Assembly (NCBI GenBank): GCA_012839185.1
Contig: DUNU01000002.1
Coordinates: forward strand, 1-64,000
DNA from: Clostridiales bacterium
GTDB taxonomy: Bacteria > Bacillota > Clostridia > Oscillospirales > Acutalibacteraceae
Length of the DNA stretch: 64,000 nucleotides
Direction: 5' to 3'
Shown here: positions 51,777 through 60,784 of the stretch, piece after piece
Position numbering within the stretch: position 1 is the first letter of the stretch
Layout: each line of letters starts with the position of its first letter
Position numbers and translations under genes: made by a program
The notes under the pieces: generated by a model
What the model was told of the DNA's origin: nothing
Databases searched by the model: none
The model's input: only the letters and a program-made list of their open reading frames with translations

Positions 51777-54700
51777 CTATTCCAATCCCCATTCTTTTGC
51801 AATTTCGGATGTTTCAAGCTTTAACAACTTTGAAACTCCTTCTTCCTGCATGGTTACACCGTAAAGTGTATCGGCTTCTTCCATTGTGCCTCGACGATGA
51901 GTTATGAGAATAAATTGAGTGTTTTCGGCAAATGCACGGACATATTTAGCGTATTTCGTAACGTTGATGTCATCAAGTGCCGCTTCAACCTCGTCGAAAA
52001 TGCAGAAGGGAGCGGGATTAAGTTTCAATATCGCAAATAACAATGAAATTGCAGTAAGTCCTTTTTCTCCACCGGACAAAAGACTTATGCTCTTGACGTT
52101 CTTTCCGGGAGGTTGTGCCTTGATTTCAATACCACATTCAAGCACATCTTCCGGATCTTCAAGAATAAGTTCCGCTGCACCACCACCGAATAATTCGCGG
52201 AATGTCGCACGGAAATATTCATCAATAATAACAAACTTCTCCTTAAATTGAATTGACATCTTATCTGTAAGTTCGTCAATCATCTTGGAAAGTTCACGCT
52301 TTGATTTTTCAACATCCTCAATCTGAGTTTTCATAAACTCATATCGTTCGGATACTTCTTTATATTCATCCACTGCGGCAACATTGACATTGCCGAGTGC
52401 ACGGATTTTGGCAGTAAGCTCACGAAGACGCTTCTCGCTTTCGCTGATATTCTCAATAACTATATCAAGTTCATTCGCTTCTCGTTTTGTAAGCTGATAA
52501 TCATCGAAAAGCCGACGTTCAATCTCCTCACTATCACGAGTCAAGGCTGCCTTGCGTTCTTCAAGACGAACAAGTTCGCTCGCCAGACGCTCCTTCTTTT
52601 CTTGATTTTCCTTCTCGTTTACACGCAAATCAGAGGCTTTTTTATCATGGTTGCCACGTTCTTCGACCAGTCCGGCAATCATATCATTGTTTGCTTTTGC
52701 TTTGGCACGAATATTTGATGCCATCTCAATAGTCTGTGCTATCTTTGATTCAAGCTCGGCATTTTGCTTTTCAAGGCTTTCAATCTCCGAATAAAGAGCC
52801 TGTGTTCTGTTTTCATGTGTTGCACGACGATTTTCAAGTGCGGAAATATCGTTTTTATGATTTTCAATGTCTTTGAGTGCTGCAACAATTTTCAAATTCA
52901 AATCGGAGATTTCAGAATTAACCTGTTCACGATCGCCTAATTTTGCATTACGCTCACTGACCGCTGTTGCTTTTTTTGAATCCAAATCAGCAATATCTTT
53001 TCTGATTTTTTCAATTTCACCGTTTGCATAGTCCGCATTTTTACGCAGTCGTTTTATGCGTATTTCAGACGACTGTTTCTCATCATTCAAGGCTTTTTCG
53101 GCATCAAGCAAAGAATTTAGCTGACCATCAACAACCGTCAAATTACTCTCCGATTTGATTTTAAGTTCACGCAGACGGAATATTTCAGCCTCATTGCCGT
53201 CATAATCAGCCTTGGCTTTGCCCAATTCTTCAGTCAGAGATTTTAATGTCTCTTGGTTTTCAGCAAGTTCATCTTCAGCTTTTTTTACATTCTCTTTAAG
53301 AGATTCAATTTCATTTGCACGACTTAAGAAACCTGAACTTTTCTGCTGAGAACCACCTGTCATCGAGCCGCCTGCATTGACAAGCTGTCCGTCAAGAGTA
53401 ACTATCTTGAAACGATGCTTATATTTTTTTGCCATAGATATCGCATAATCAATATCTTGAACAACAACCGTACGACCTAAAAGACTGATTATTATCTCAT
53501 CATATTTCTCATCACAGTCAACGAGATTTGATGCAATATCGATAAACCCTTCATTATCTTCAAGATCATCTTCATCTAAATCACGACCGACAATGGCAGA
53601 AACAGGCAAGAATGTTGCACGACCTGCATTTCTGTCACGAAGGAAATACATAGCACGCTTTGCATCATTTTCGTTATCGGTTACAATATTCTGAATGGCT
53701 GTACCCAATGCCGTTTCAATGGAAACGTTATACTCGTTATCGGTTGAAATAAGCATCGCCAATGTTCCGTGAATACCGGAAAGACCGCCGCTTTTTTGCT
53801 CACGCATTATTGCCTTTACGGCACCGCTGTATCCTTCCATATTCTTTTCCATCTCTTCGAGCATTTTTATACGGGAATAGGTACGCTCAATTTCAATGGC
53901 GGATGTTTCACATAATCTCTTTTGTTCGTCTGTCTTATTCTGACGATTCTCAACTCGAAGTTTAAATCCAGCCAAAGAATTTTCACCGGATGTAATTTCT
54001 TCGGAAATTTCAGATATTTGCGTTGCAATTTGTGTCTTTTTCTCTGAGAGTTCTTTGATTTCTTTTGCTCGTGTTTCTGCATTTTCGTCAATGGATATAA
54101 CACGGGATTTGATTTCCTCAATGGCGGATTCGGCAGAAGATTTTATCATGGAATTTCTGGACAATTCCTCATTCTTTGACGAAATCTCATTTTCAATAGA
54201 AACAATGTTTTGAGATATTTCATCATCGGCATTTGCAAAATGACCGAGATTTTCGCTCTTTTTGTCAAGTTCGGCACGAAGATTTGATATTAAGATATTT
54301 AATTCTTCAATCTCTTTTTTTGCAGTTTCAAGACGGTTCACAAAATGTTTATCGGTAGATTCTTCATCTGAAATATCTGCTTTTGCACGCTCAATGGCGG
54401 ATAAATTATGTTCAATCGAGTTTCTGTCAACCGCCACAACAGAATCAAGTGAGGATGCCTGTTCCTCAATTGCGGAATTTTCACGATTAAATTCTTCGAT
54501 TTTTAACGTAATATTTCTCGAATCCTGCTGTGCCTGTTCAATTTCTGAAAAAATAATATCCAAAGCATTTGCAACTTCAATATGCTGAAGCTGTACAATC
54601 TCAATCTTGTTTGCCTGCTCACGAATACGGGATGAAGACTTTTCTAAAGTGTCAAGCCAAAGTCCAATTTCCAGATTTTTGCGTTCATCCGCCAATAAAA

Positions 54701-55346
54701 TGAACTTTTTTGCTTTCTCACTTTGGATACGAAGCGGCTCTACTCTTGATTCAAGTTCACCTAAAATATCACGAAGACGAACTAAATTCTCTTCGGCAGA
54801 ATCAAGTCTGCGGATAGCATCATTTCTGCGATAACGAAAATGCGAAATACCAGCAGCTTCTTCAAAAATATCGCGACGGTCTGAAGATTTCGTTGATACG
54901 AGATTTTCAATACATCCTTGACCTATCATTGAATAGCCGTCACGACCTAAACCCGTATCCATAAAGAGCTCATTTACATCCCTGAGACGAACAACAAGCC
55001 CGTTTATCAGATATTCACTGTCACCACTGCGAAAATAACGACGTGTAACGGAAACATTATCTTCATCTCGATTTAAAAATCTGTCTCTGTTATCAAGATT
55101 TAATGTAACTTCAGCAAAGCCCAAAGCCTTTCTTGCACTTGTGCCGTTGAATATTACATCCTCCATTTTTGAGGAACGAAGAGATTTCGTGGACTGTTCG
55201 CCCAATACCCACTTAACGGCATCGGAGATATTACTCTTACCCGCACCGTTTGGACCGACAACTGCCGTCATACCTTGGTCAAATTTTAACACGGTCTTAT
55301 CCGGAAAGGACTTGAAACCCTGAATTTCTAACGATTTAAGATACAT
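51777..55346 (-). CDS. smc: Chromosome partition protein SMC
   Basis: A full-length 1189-residue SMC ATPase that compacts and segregates chromosomes with ScpAB. Order: head with GPNGAGKSNISDAV; first coiled coil; hinge around 500-660 (SGIHGTLAM, AGGSMTGGS); second coiled coil; C-terminal head with LLSGGEKGLTAIS signature and CIFDEVEAALDD Walker B. A weak AGTAGGT site precedes the ATG. The radical SAM gene, not rnc, lies immediately upstream, and ftsY is not downstream, so the usual rnc-smc-ftsY order is broken. Confidence 0.98.
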   Translation of the reverse strand: MYLKSLEIQGFKSFPDKTVLKFDQGMTAVVGPNGAGKSNISDAVKWVLGEQSTKSLRSSKMEDVIFNGTSARKALGFAEVTLNLDNRDRFLNRDEDNVSVTRRYFRSGDSEYLINGLVVRLRDVNELFMDTGLGRDGYSMIGQGCIENLVSTKSSDRRDIFEEAAGISHFRYRRNDAIRRLDSAEENLVRLRDILGELESRVEPLRIQSEKAKKFILLADERKNLEIGLWLDTLEKSSSRIREQANKIEIVQLQHIEVANALDIIFSEIEQAQQDSRNITLKIEEFNRENSAIEEQASSLDSVVAVDRNSIEHNLSAIERAKADISDEESTDKHFVNRLETAKKEIEELNILISNLRAELDKKSENLGHFANADDEISQNIVSIENEISSKNEELSRNSMIKSSAESAIEEIKSRVISIDENAETRAKEIKELSEKKTQIATQISEISEEITSGENSLAGFKLRVENRQNKTDEQKRLCETSAIEIERTYSRIKMLEEMEKNMEGYSGAVKAIMREQKSGGLSGIHGTLAMLISTDNEYNVSIETALGTAIQNIVTDNENDAKRAMYFLRDRNAGRATFLPVSAIVGRDLDEDDLEDNEGFIDIASNLVDCDEKYDEIIISLLGRTVVVQDIDYAISMAKKYKHRFKIVTLDGQLVNAGGSMTGGSQQKSSGFLSRANEIESLKENVKKAEDELAENQETLKSLTEELGKAKADYDGNEAEIFRLRELKIKSESNLTVVDGQLNSLLDAEKALNDEKQSSEIRIKRLRKNADYANGEIEKIRKDIADLDSKKATAVSERNAKLGDREQVNSEISDLNLKIVAALKDIENHKNDISALENRRATHENRTQALYSEIESLEKQNAELESKIAQTIEMASNIRAKAKANNDMIAGLVEERGNHDKKASDLRVNEKENQEKKERLASELVRLEERKAALTRDSEEIERRLFDDYQLTKREANELDIVIENISESEKRLRELTAKIRALGNVNVAAVDEYKEVSERYEFMKTQIEDVEKSKRELSKMIDELTDKMSIQFKEKFVIIDEYFRATFRELFGGGAAELILEDPEDVLECGIEIKAQPPGKNVKSISLLSGGEKGLTAISLLFAILKLNPAPFCIFDEVEAALDDINVTKYAKYVRAFAENTQFILITHRRGTMEEADTLYGVTMQEEGVSKLLKLETSEIAKEWGLE

Positions 55347-55400
55347 TTTTTACCTACTGCAAAGAAGTGAAAAGTTTTTGTTTAAGCCTGTGGCTTGTTG

Positions 55401-56390
55401 TTACAGATTTAATGCTATTTCAAATCTGTTTATTTTCTCGCACGGTTTGATTTTTATATCAAATCCGAGCGTTTTGAAATATTCAATATTTGTTTTTTTC
55501 TGTCCGATTGCCTTTGAAATTTCCGAAGAATTGACAAATACTTCTATTGTTTTGTTGCTGATACCTTCAATTTTTTCTTCAATAAGATTTCGATATATCC
55601 GTCCCTCAACAAGTTCACGAAATGCGGGATGATAGGCACCGGCTATATATCCATCCTCGACATTTCCGCCCGAATGAAGCCCCAATCGGATGACTTTTAT
55701 ACCTGAATTATGAAATTTGAGCAATATTTCGGCACATTCACAGACTGCATAATCAAGCGATTGCGGAACATATTCCCCTTTTTCATAAAGTTTTGCAAGC
55801 GGCGTATTTTCCAAAACTATCGTCGGATAAACCCGAACGGTATCGGGATGAATTTCGATAATTCTTTCAACCGTTTCCGCGGTTTCTTTACCCAAATCAC
55901 CATACATCCCCGTCATCATCTGATGACCAAGTTCAAAGCCGTATTCACGAATCAGCTTACTTGCATTGACAACATCTTCACAAGTATGCCCTCTTGCGTT
56001 TTTGAATAAAACCTCATCATCAAGCGACTGACAACCAAGTTCAATGGCGGTTATTCCATACTTTTTGAGAATATCAAGTTTATAATTGTCAATGCAATCG
56101 GGACGGGTTGAGATGCGTATGCCCGAAAAACTGCCGTTTTTTATAAAGCTATATGCAGCTTCCAGCAAGGTTAACATATAATTTTCATCAATCGCAGTAA
56201 AGCTTCCGCCGAAAAATGCAATTTCTCCGCCTTTTGCACCCGAATTAAGTGCGGTTTTGCAAGCATTTTCAACATCATTGACGCTTAGTATTTCGCTCTT
56301 GCCGCTGATTGTCTTCTGATTGCAAAATATACAGTTGTGCGTACAACCTGCGTGCGGCACGAAAAGTGCGATATTTACATGTTTTCCCAT
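55401..56390 (-). CDS. Radical SAM protein, Elp3-like
   Basis: A 329-residue radical SAM enzyme with CTHNCIFC (Cys16, Cys20, Cys23), GGSFTA, RISTRPDCI, ELGCQSLDD and the GLHSGG motif of the Elp3/TIGR01211-like group, but without the acetyltransferase domain. Homologues in Clostridia occur beside smc and rnc and are of unknown function. AGGAG lies 7-8 nt before the ATG and a consensus promoter precedes it. It is the first gene of the long train that includes smc. Confidence 0.87.
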   Translation of the reverse strand: MGKHVNIALFVPHAGCTHNCIFCNQKTISGKSEILSVNDVENACKTALNSGAKGGEIAFFGGSFTAIDENYMLTLLEAAYSFIKNGSFSGIRISTRPDCIDNYKLDILKKYGITAIELGCQSLDDEVLFKNARGHTCEDVVNASKLIREYGFELGHQMMTGMYGDLGKETAETVERIIEIHPDTVRVYPTIVLENTPLAKLYEKGEYVPQSLDYAVCECAEILLKFHNSGIKVIRLGLHSGGNVEDGYIAGAYHPAFRELVEGRIYRNLIEEKIEGISNKTIEVFVNSSEISKAIGQKKTNIEYFKTLGFDIKIKPCEKINRFEIALNL

Positions 56391-56411
56391 TATACACTCT
56401 CCTATCTCTAT

Positions 56412-56440
56412 ATTATATCAAAATAATGTTATTTAGTCAA
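56412..56440 (-). promoter_or_regulatory. Promoter of the radical SAM-smc gene train
   Basis: Minus strand: TTGACT (56440-56435), 17-nt spacer, TATAAT (56417-56412), 22 nt before the ATG at 56390. The next obvious terminator downstream is at 37413. Confidence 0.85.
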
Positions 56441-56473
56441 GTATAAATAAAAATTTAAACATCACCTAAAAAA

Positions 56474-56501
56474 GAAAAAACCAACCCTTTCGGATTGGTT
56501 T
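56474..56501 (-). terminator. Terminator of the tRNA pair
   Basis: Minus strand: AACCAATCC pairs with GGGTTGGTT across a GAAA tetraloop, followed by TTTTCTTTTTT, directly 3' of tRNA-Glu. Confidence 0.93.
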
Positions 56502-56504
56502 ATC

Positions 56505-56579
56505 TGGTGACCCGGACGAGAATCGAACTCGTGTTACCGCCGTGAAAGGGCGGTGTCTTGACCGCTTGACCACCGGGCC
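56505..56579 (-). tRNA. tRNA-Glu (anticodon TTC)
   Basis: A 75-nt cloverleaf on the minus strand: acceptor GGCCCGG pairs with CCGGGTC, anticodon arm CCGCC-CTTTCAC-GGCGG (TTC), T-arm with GTTCGATTC, and an encoded CCA end. No disruption. Confidence 0.97.
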
Positions 56580-56584
56580 GACTG

Positions 56585-56606
56585 TTCGGCAAGCCTTGTT
56601 GCCGAA
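56585..56606 (-). other. Hairpin between tRNA-Met and tRNA-Glu
   Basis: A perfect 8-bp stem TTCGGCAA/TTGCCGAA with a 6-nt loop fills the 29-nt spacer between the two tRNAs. With no T-run it is not a terminator and probably serves tRNA precursor processing. Confidence 0.7.
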
Positions 56607-56608
56607 TA

Positions 56609-56685
56609 TGGTAGCGGCAACCGGATTTGAACCTGTGACACCCCGGGTATGAACCGAGTGCTCTAGCCAGCTGAGCTATGCCGCC
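56609..56685 (-). tRNA. tRNA-Met (anticodon CAT)
   Basis: A 77-nt cloverleaf: acceptor GGCGGCA pairs with TGCCGCT with one wobble/mismatch, anticodon loop TTCATAC, T-arm GGTTCAAATCC, encoded CCA. The body (AGCTCAGCTGGCTAGAGC) fits elongator Met rather than initiator, whose C1-A72 mismatch is absent; Ile2 (lysidine-modified CAT) is less likely. Confidence 0.93.
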
Positions 56686-56711
56686 GTGTGCTTAATAAAC
56701 AAGCAAAAGTG

Positions 56712-56740
56712 AGTATATCATATTTTCGCTTCTTTGTCAA
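56712..56740 (-). promoter_or_regulatory. tRNA promoter
   Basis: Minus strand: TTGACA (56740-56735), 17-nt spacer, TATACT (56717-56712), 27 nt before the tRNA-Met 5' end. Confidence 0.9.
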
Positions 56741-56809
56741 GCATTATTTTCAAATTGATTTCTACCATAATTTTGGCTAAATACACCAAGCATTCAAAAA
56801 AATGCCGTA

Positions 56810-57856
56810 TTAATTCTTCAAAATATCTATGAAAAACTGCCAATCGTGTCGGCTATGATAATGTATTCCGTGTCGTAAATTGTGATAAATGTTGTTCTGA
56901 CCGAAGATTTCCCAAGCAAATTTTGCGGATTTTATTGCCAAGCCCTGAGAATAGGGATCTGCCCAAAGATCCTCATCGGCAGCCACGGTTGCCAAAGTTC
57001 TCGGTGCAGACAAAGCGAGAAGCATATCCATATCAAAAGGCAGAGTCTTGCCGAGTTTTACCGTATCGACAAATTTTTTGCTAAACCAATAATAAAATGT
57101 TTCGCAAATTCTCTCATTTGTTTCAGAATTTTCCTGTTTTGTGCGAATGAGTGCATCCCCCATACAGCCGGCACAATTTGAGAAAACAAACTTCACACGC
57201 TCATCATTTGCTCCTGCCCAAAGGGACGTCTTGCCGAGCCTTGAATGACCGAGAACGGCAATTCTGTTTTTATCAATATTATCCTGTGCATAAAGGTAGT
57301 CAACAAGTCGGTGCATTCCCCATGCCCAAAAACTGATTTTGCCGGGCAATGAATCGATAATTTCAGATGCTCTGGAAAATTTTCCTACATCGGTATTTTC
57401 ATTTTCGCATATCCTCAGAACATTCATTTTTGCGATAATATCAGCAAGTTTATCTGTTTCGGGATTGTCTGTCGTGATGTGATTATAGCAAAAAGAAATC
57501 ACTCCGACACCGTTGTCAACGATCTCCTCAACGGGACAATAATCGTGATGCGGAACTTCATCAAATCGGGCATATACAATGACCGGAAAATTCTCCTTAT
57601 CGGTCGGATAATAATAGTCCGCATCAAATGAAAATACATATTCTCTCGCATCATCCAAAGTGCATATGATTTTCACCTTGCGATATTTTGCATCAACGCA
57701 AAACACTCTCTTTTCAGATAAAATTTCATACTCTGTTTTCTTCGGTGTGTCGGGTATTTTCCCATAAGCATATTCTTCAAATATCGCTTTTGTTGCCTGA
57801 CGCCATTCTTCAAAATTCCCGGCGGTAATTTCCCTGCCATCGGCAAATTTCAGCAT
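56810..57856 (-). CDS. CE15-like alpha/beta-hydrolase (glucuronoyl-esterase family)
   Basis: A 348-residue alpha/beta-hydrolase without a signal peptide. The nucleophile elbow GHSRLGK (Ser205) matches the GxSRxGK signature of carbohydrate esterase family 15, whose members cut ester links between lignin and 4-O-methyl-glucuronic acid on xylan. FSNCAG follows, and HYHSRHDW near the C-terminus gives the catalytic His. GGGGAG precedes the ATG. It follows the glycoside-hydrolase-like gene by 24 nt, so the two are probably one operon; with no signal peptide it would act on an imported oligosaccharide. The exact substrate is inferred. Confidence 0.83.
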   Translation of the reverse strand: MLKFADGREITAGNFEEWRQATKAIFEEYAYGKIPDTPKKTEYEILSEKRVFCVDAKYRKVKIICTLDDAREYVFSFDADYYYPTDKENFPVIVYARFDEVPHHDYCPVEEIVDNGVGVISFCYNHITTDNPETDKLADIIAKMNVLRICENENTDVGKFSRASEIIDSLPGKISFWAWGMHRLVDYLYAQDNIDKNRIAVLGHSRLGKTSLWAGANDERVKFVFSNCAGCMGDALIRTKQENSETNERICETFYYWFSKKFVDTVKLGKTLPFDMDMLLALSAPRTLATVAADEDLWADPYSQGLAIKSAKFAWEIFGQNNIYHNLRHGIHYHSRHDWQFFIDILKN

Positions 57857-57880
57857 AATATATCTCCCCTGTTAAGAAAA

Positions 57881-60076
57881 CTATTCAGTCATTTCACTGC
57901 GTATAATTCTCAATTCCGTGAGCATTACACAGGTCTGAGGTTCAGAAATATAAAGTTCAAGCGTACCGTTTATTATCGCATCAGCAGGAATATGGTAGGA
58001 ATATTTTACCAATCTTTCAGGCAAATCTTCATCAACAACCTTATTTTCTCCGTAGTCTTCACCGTAATAAATGAGCATATCGTTCGCGAAAATCTTAAAG
58101 TCCATTTTCTTGTCGGGCTTATCAGCTAAAGTTAAAATCAAATCATAGTCTTTCCCGGGAATGAAACCTCCGAATTTTGCCTTGAATGTGGGATTATCAA
58201 ACAGACGCAATAAGCACATCGGCACAGTTCCGTCATTTTTCTTATCATCATCGCCGAAGAAATTAAGATATGGTTCACCCTCCTGCTCATTATATCCTGT
58301 TGCCTCCATACCGTGCAAAGCGACGGAAAAATAAACCTCATCATCTGCAACGATATTTCGATTGACAGCCTCAAGAGCCTTGCCTTTTTTTAACTGATCA
58401 AGCAGCCATAATCTGTCGGTTATGGGCTGGTCGATTGTGTCAAGCACAGCACCTCTTTCCTTGCCGAGTGCGTGATATTTTTCTACCGACAACTGAATAC
58501 CAATCTGATTAAACAGCAACTCTGCGTAATGGTCAAGTTTTGCACGAAGTTTTTTATATTCATCATCAAAATCAGCTTCCAATATCGCCTTTGCTTTTTC
58601 GATATTTCCAAATCTTATCTGCTTTTCGGCATATTTGATAAGTTTAAGTTCAAATACTCGTCTCTTATAAACAATCGCATCGGCAACAGCTCTGAACATC
58701 AAAGAATTGAACCGCCAATTCGTTTCGTCATAATCAAGAGCATATAAAGATGTAAGAGTGTTTACGATATTCGGATTATCTTTCGGATCGCCTACCCAGT
58801 TAAGCTCAATACCCAAAATAATTTCCGCCACCTTTTCGGCGTCAAGTCCCGGAAAAAAATATCTGGAATAATCTTTAAGCGATTCTTTAATGTCAATATC
58901 CGAGCCGAAGAAATCCATATCAGCCCAGAGCATCTTGTTTATGTCATCATGAACACCTTCACTATACGTAATTGTTCCGATTCCGTACTGTGCGGAAAGT
59001 CGGTGAATAAGTTGATATTCACGTGGACGGGGATTTACCGACTCACGTCCCAAAGTTGACACAAAAGCAAAATGCCAATCATCGTGATTAAAATGTACGG
59101 GATATTCGCATCTGACGTTGTGCGTAATGTCGGTATACATACGCAGCGGATATTTTGACGGGGTATATTTTCTTAGTTCATGTACGGGATAAGCGTGGTT
59201 TGGTCCCATGATTACCGTATCGATTTCTTCGGGCAATTTTTGCATTTCGTTTATAAAGCGGACATTCCAGTCGGGATATTTATGCGGAGCTTGTGCCGAT
59301 ACGGTAAGTTTTGCATTATGCTTTTTATCGGCTGACTTGACAAGTTTGCAACGCTTTATATAGTCCTCCGCCTGCAAATCGCCGGGATCGCCTCCGGGCG
59401 GGAAAATATAGTCAAGTCGATTCATCTTTTCAAATACACGCGACCGGTTTTCGTATGCCTCATCATCGGTTTTCTCCGAATTCGGATACCAGACAGACAC
59501 ATCCAAATCGTACTCATCCGCCAAATCGCTTGCCAATACAGCCATTTCCTCGCTACTGTATTTCATCAGACAATTTCGTCTGCTCCATTCAGGAATATGC
59601 TCAACGGTATTTATGCCGAATGCCATCATATCTTCATAATATTGACGATAATCCTCAACATCCCAAGCGTCATAAGTATTGGGCAAATCACGATAGCCGA
59701 CCTGATGCCCGCGAAGAGGTTTCACCGGTTTATAGTCTCCGGAAATATCTTCAACAAGGAAAACTTTACCGTTTTTGTAAACAGTCTTGCGAAGAAGATA
59801 TGAAAAACCGAAAATCAAAGAGCGAATACCGTTTCCGGAAATTTTTATCTCTTTTTCACTTTCTGTTATGATGTAATTATCTTTATTTTCAATACCATCA
59901 TCAAGAACAAGGTTAATTGAAAAATCACTCTCACCCTTTTCAAAATGAGTATATTCACAGCCGTCATATTTTGCAGCAATATCAATTTTATTGTTGATTG
60001 TACGCAAGAAAATTTCTGCCGCTTTTTCATATCCTTTGACAGCGTATTTACTGATATCCCGATTAATTATTTCCAT
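57881..60076 (-). CDS. Putative glycoside hydrolase (TIM barrel, GH20/GH67-like N-domain)
   Basis: A 731-residue cytoplasmic protein. Residues about 1-115 resemble the small alpha/beta domain before the barrel in GH20/GH67/GH84-type enzymes; residues about 120-430 form a (beta/alpha)8 barrel (RGHQVGYRDLPNTYDAW, FGINTVEHIP, VSVWYPNSEKTDDEA, IMGPNHAYPVHELR). The rest is helical and then a beta domain. No exact family can be given. Paired with a CE15-like esterase, an enzyme acting on a glucuronic-acid-bearing glycan is a fair inference. Start 60076 is set by GAGGGGA; the frame from 60091 is longer. It overlaps the tetR stop by 14 nt. Confidence 0.7.
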   Translation of the reverse strand: MEIINRDISKYAVKGYEKAAEIFLRTINNKIDIAAKYDGCEYTHFEKGESDFSINLVLDDGIENKDNYIITESEKEIKISGNGIRSLIFGFSYLLRKTVYKNGKVFLVEDISGDYKPVKPLRGHQVGYRDLPNTYDAWDVEDYRQYYEDMMAFGINTVEHIPEWSRRNCLMKYSSEEMAVLASDLADEYDLDVSVWYPNSEKTDDEAYENRSRVFEKMNRLDYIFPPGGDPGDLQAEDYIKRCKLVKSADKKHNAKLTVSAQAPHKYPDWNVRFINEMQKLPEEIDTVIMGPNHAYPVHELRKYTPSKYPLRMYTDITHNVRCEYPVHFNHDDWHFAFVSTLGRESVNPRPREYQLIHRLSAQYGIGTITYSEGVHDDINKMLWADMDFFGSDIDIKESLKDYSRYFFPGLDAEKVAEIILGIELNWVGDPKDNPNIVNTLTSLYALDYDETNWRFNSLMFRAVADAIVYKRRVFELKLIKYAEKQIRFGNIEKAKAILEADFDDEYKKLRAKLDHYAELLFNQIGIQLSVEKYHALGKERGAVLDTIDQPITDRLWLLDQLKKGKALEAVNRNIVADDEVYFSVALHGMEATGYNEQEGEPYLNFFGDDDKKNDGTVPMCLLRLFDNPTFKAKFGGFIPGKDYDLILTLADKPDKKMDFKIFANDMLIYYGEDYGENKVVDEDLPERLVKYSYHIPADAIINGTLELYISEPQTCVMLTELRIIRSEMTE

Positions 60077-60641
60077 CATACTTCCCCTCATGTTCGCGTT
60101 TCAAAAAGTTCAAAAAATCAAAGAGGTTTGAAAGCAAGGCTGTTGCTTTTTCTTTGTCAAATACAGGAATACGATTAAAACAAGCATATACCGCACCGCT
60201 GATTATATAATTGAGTATAAATATCTCTTTTGCATTGATCTCGGAATCAAAACCGCTGTTATCACTGATACATTTTGATAAGCTGTCGATAAATAAGAAT
60301 TGTATTTCTCCGCCAAAATCACTTTCTTTTGCTTTGACCAATAAATCATAATTGTTAGCAAAAAAGTCAGTCAGGATTCTGACAAGCACATCTTTCTTTT
60401 TGTAAAGATTGTAGTAAGTGAGCCCATTTGCACGCTCTTTTATTATCGAAAAGACAAGTTCTTTCCACTGCTCGTGGCAATCGTCTATACTGCGAAAATG
60501 AAGGTAGAATATGCTTTTATTAATGTTCGCTATGTCACACAGCTCAGTTACAGTGATTTTCATAATGGATTTTTCCGAAAGAAGTCCGGTCAATGCCGTA
60601 AACACCATCTCTCGCGTTCTTTCAATTCTTCTGTCTGCCAT
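60063..60641 (-). CDS. TetR/AcrR-family transcriptional regulator
   Basis: A 192-residue repressor. Residues about 10-55 are the TetR helix-turn-helix (ALTGLLSEKSIMKITVTELCDIANINKSIFYLHF in pieces); the C-terminal 130 residues are an unrecognised ligand domain with a TetR_C-like pattern. GGAGG lies 6-7 nt before the ATG. As first gene of the esterase/hydrolase operon it probably controls that operon and the divergent GT87 gene; a candidate operator lies at 60701-60720. Confidence 0.9.
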   Translation of the reverse strand: MADRRIERTREMVFTALTGLLSEKSIMKITVTELCDIANINKSIFYLHFRSIDDCHEQWKELVFSIIKERANGLTYYNLYKKKDVLVRILTDFFANNYDLLVKAKESDFGGEIQFLFIDSLSKCISDNSGFDSEINAKEIFILNYIISGAVYACFNRIPVFDKEKATALLSNLFDFLNFLKREHEGKYDGNN

Positions 60642-60666
60642 ATTATCCTCCTTTTCTTATATTTTA

Positions 60667-60694
60667 ATTATACCAAAAATAATAGACAAGTCAA
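60667..60694 (-). promoter_or_regulatory. Promoter of the tetR-glycoside hydrolase-esterase operon
   Basis: Minus strand: TTGACT (60694-60689), 16-nt spacer, TATAAT (60672-60667), 26 nt before the tetR ATG. Confidence 0.8.
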
Positions 60695-60700
60695 GGTGTT

Positions 60701-60720
60701 TTTGTCGTTTAACAGACAAA
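60701..60720. promoter_or_regulatory. Candidate TetR operator
   Basis: A 20-bp inverted repeat TTTGTC-N8-GACAAA in the divergent intergenic region, directly upstream of the tetR -35 box and 29 bp upstream of the GT87 -35 box. An extra GACA at 60685-60688 overlaps the tetR promoter. Confidence 0.5.
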
Positions 60721-60748
60721 TTTATTAAAATATTATTTTCTTTTTATC

Positions 60749-60777
60749 TTTACAAAACAGAAAGAATGATGTATAAT
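60749..60777 (+). promoter_or_regulatory. Promoter of the GT87 gene
   Basis: TTTACA (60749-60754), 17-nt spacer, TATAAT (60772-60777). The start at 60785 would be almost leaderless, which favours a downstream ATG (60806) as the real start. Confidence 0.8.
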
Positions 60778-60784
60778 ATGAAAA

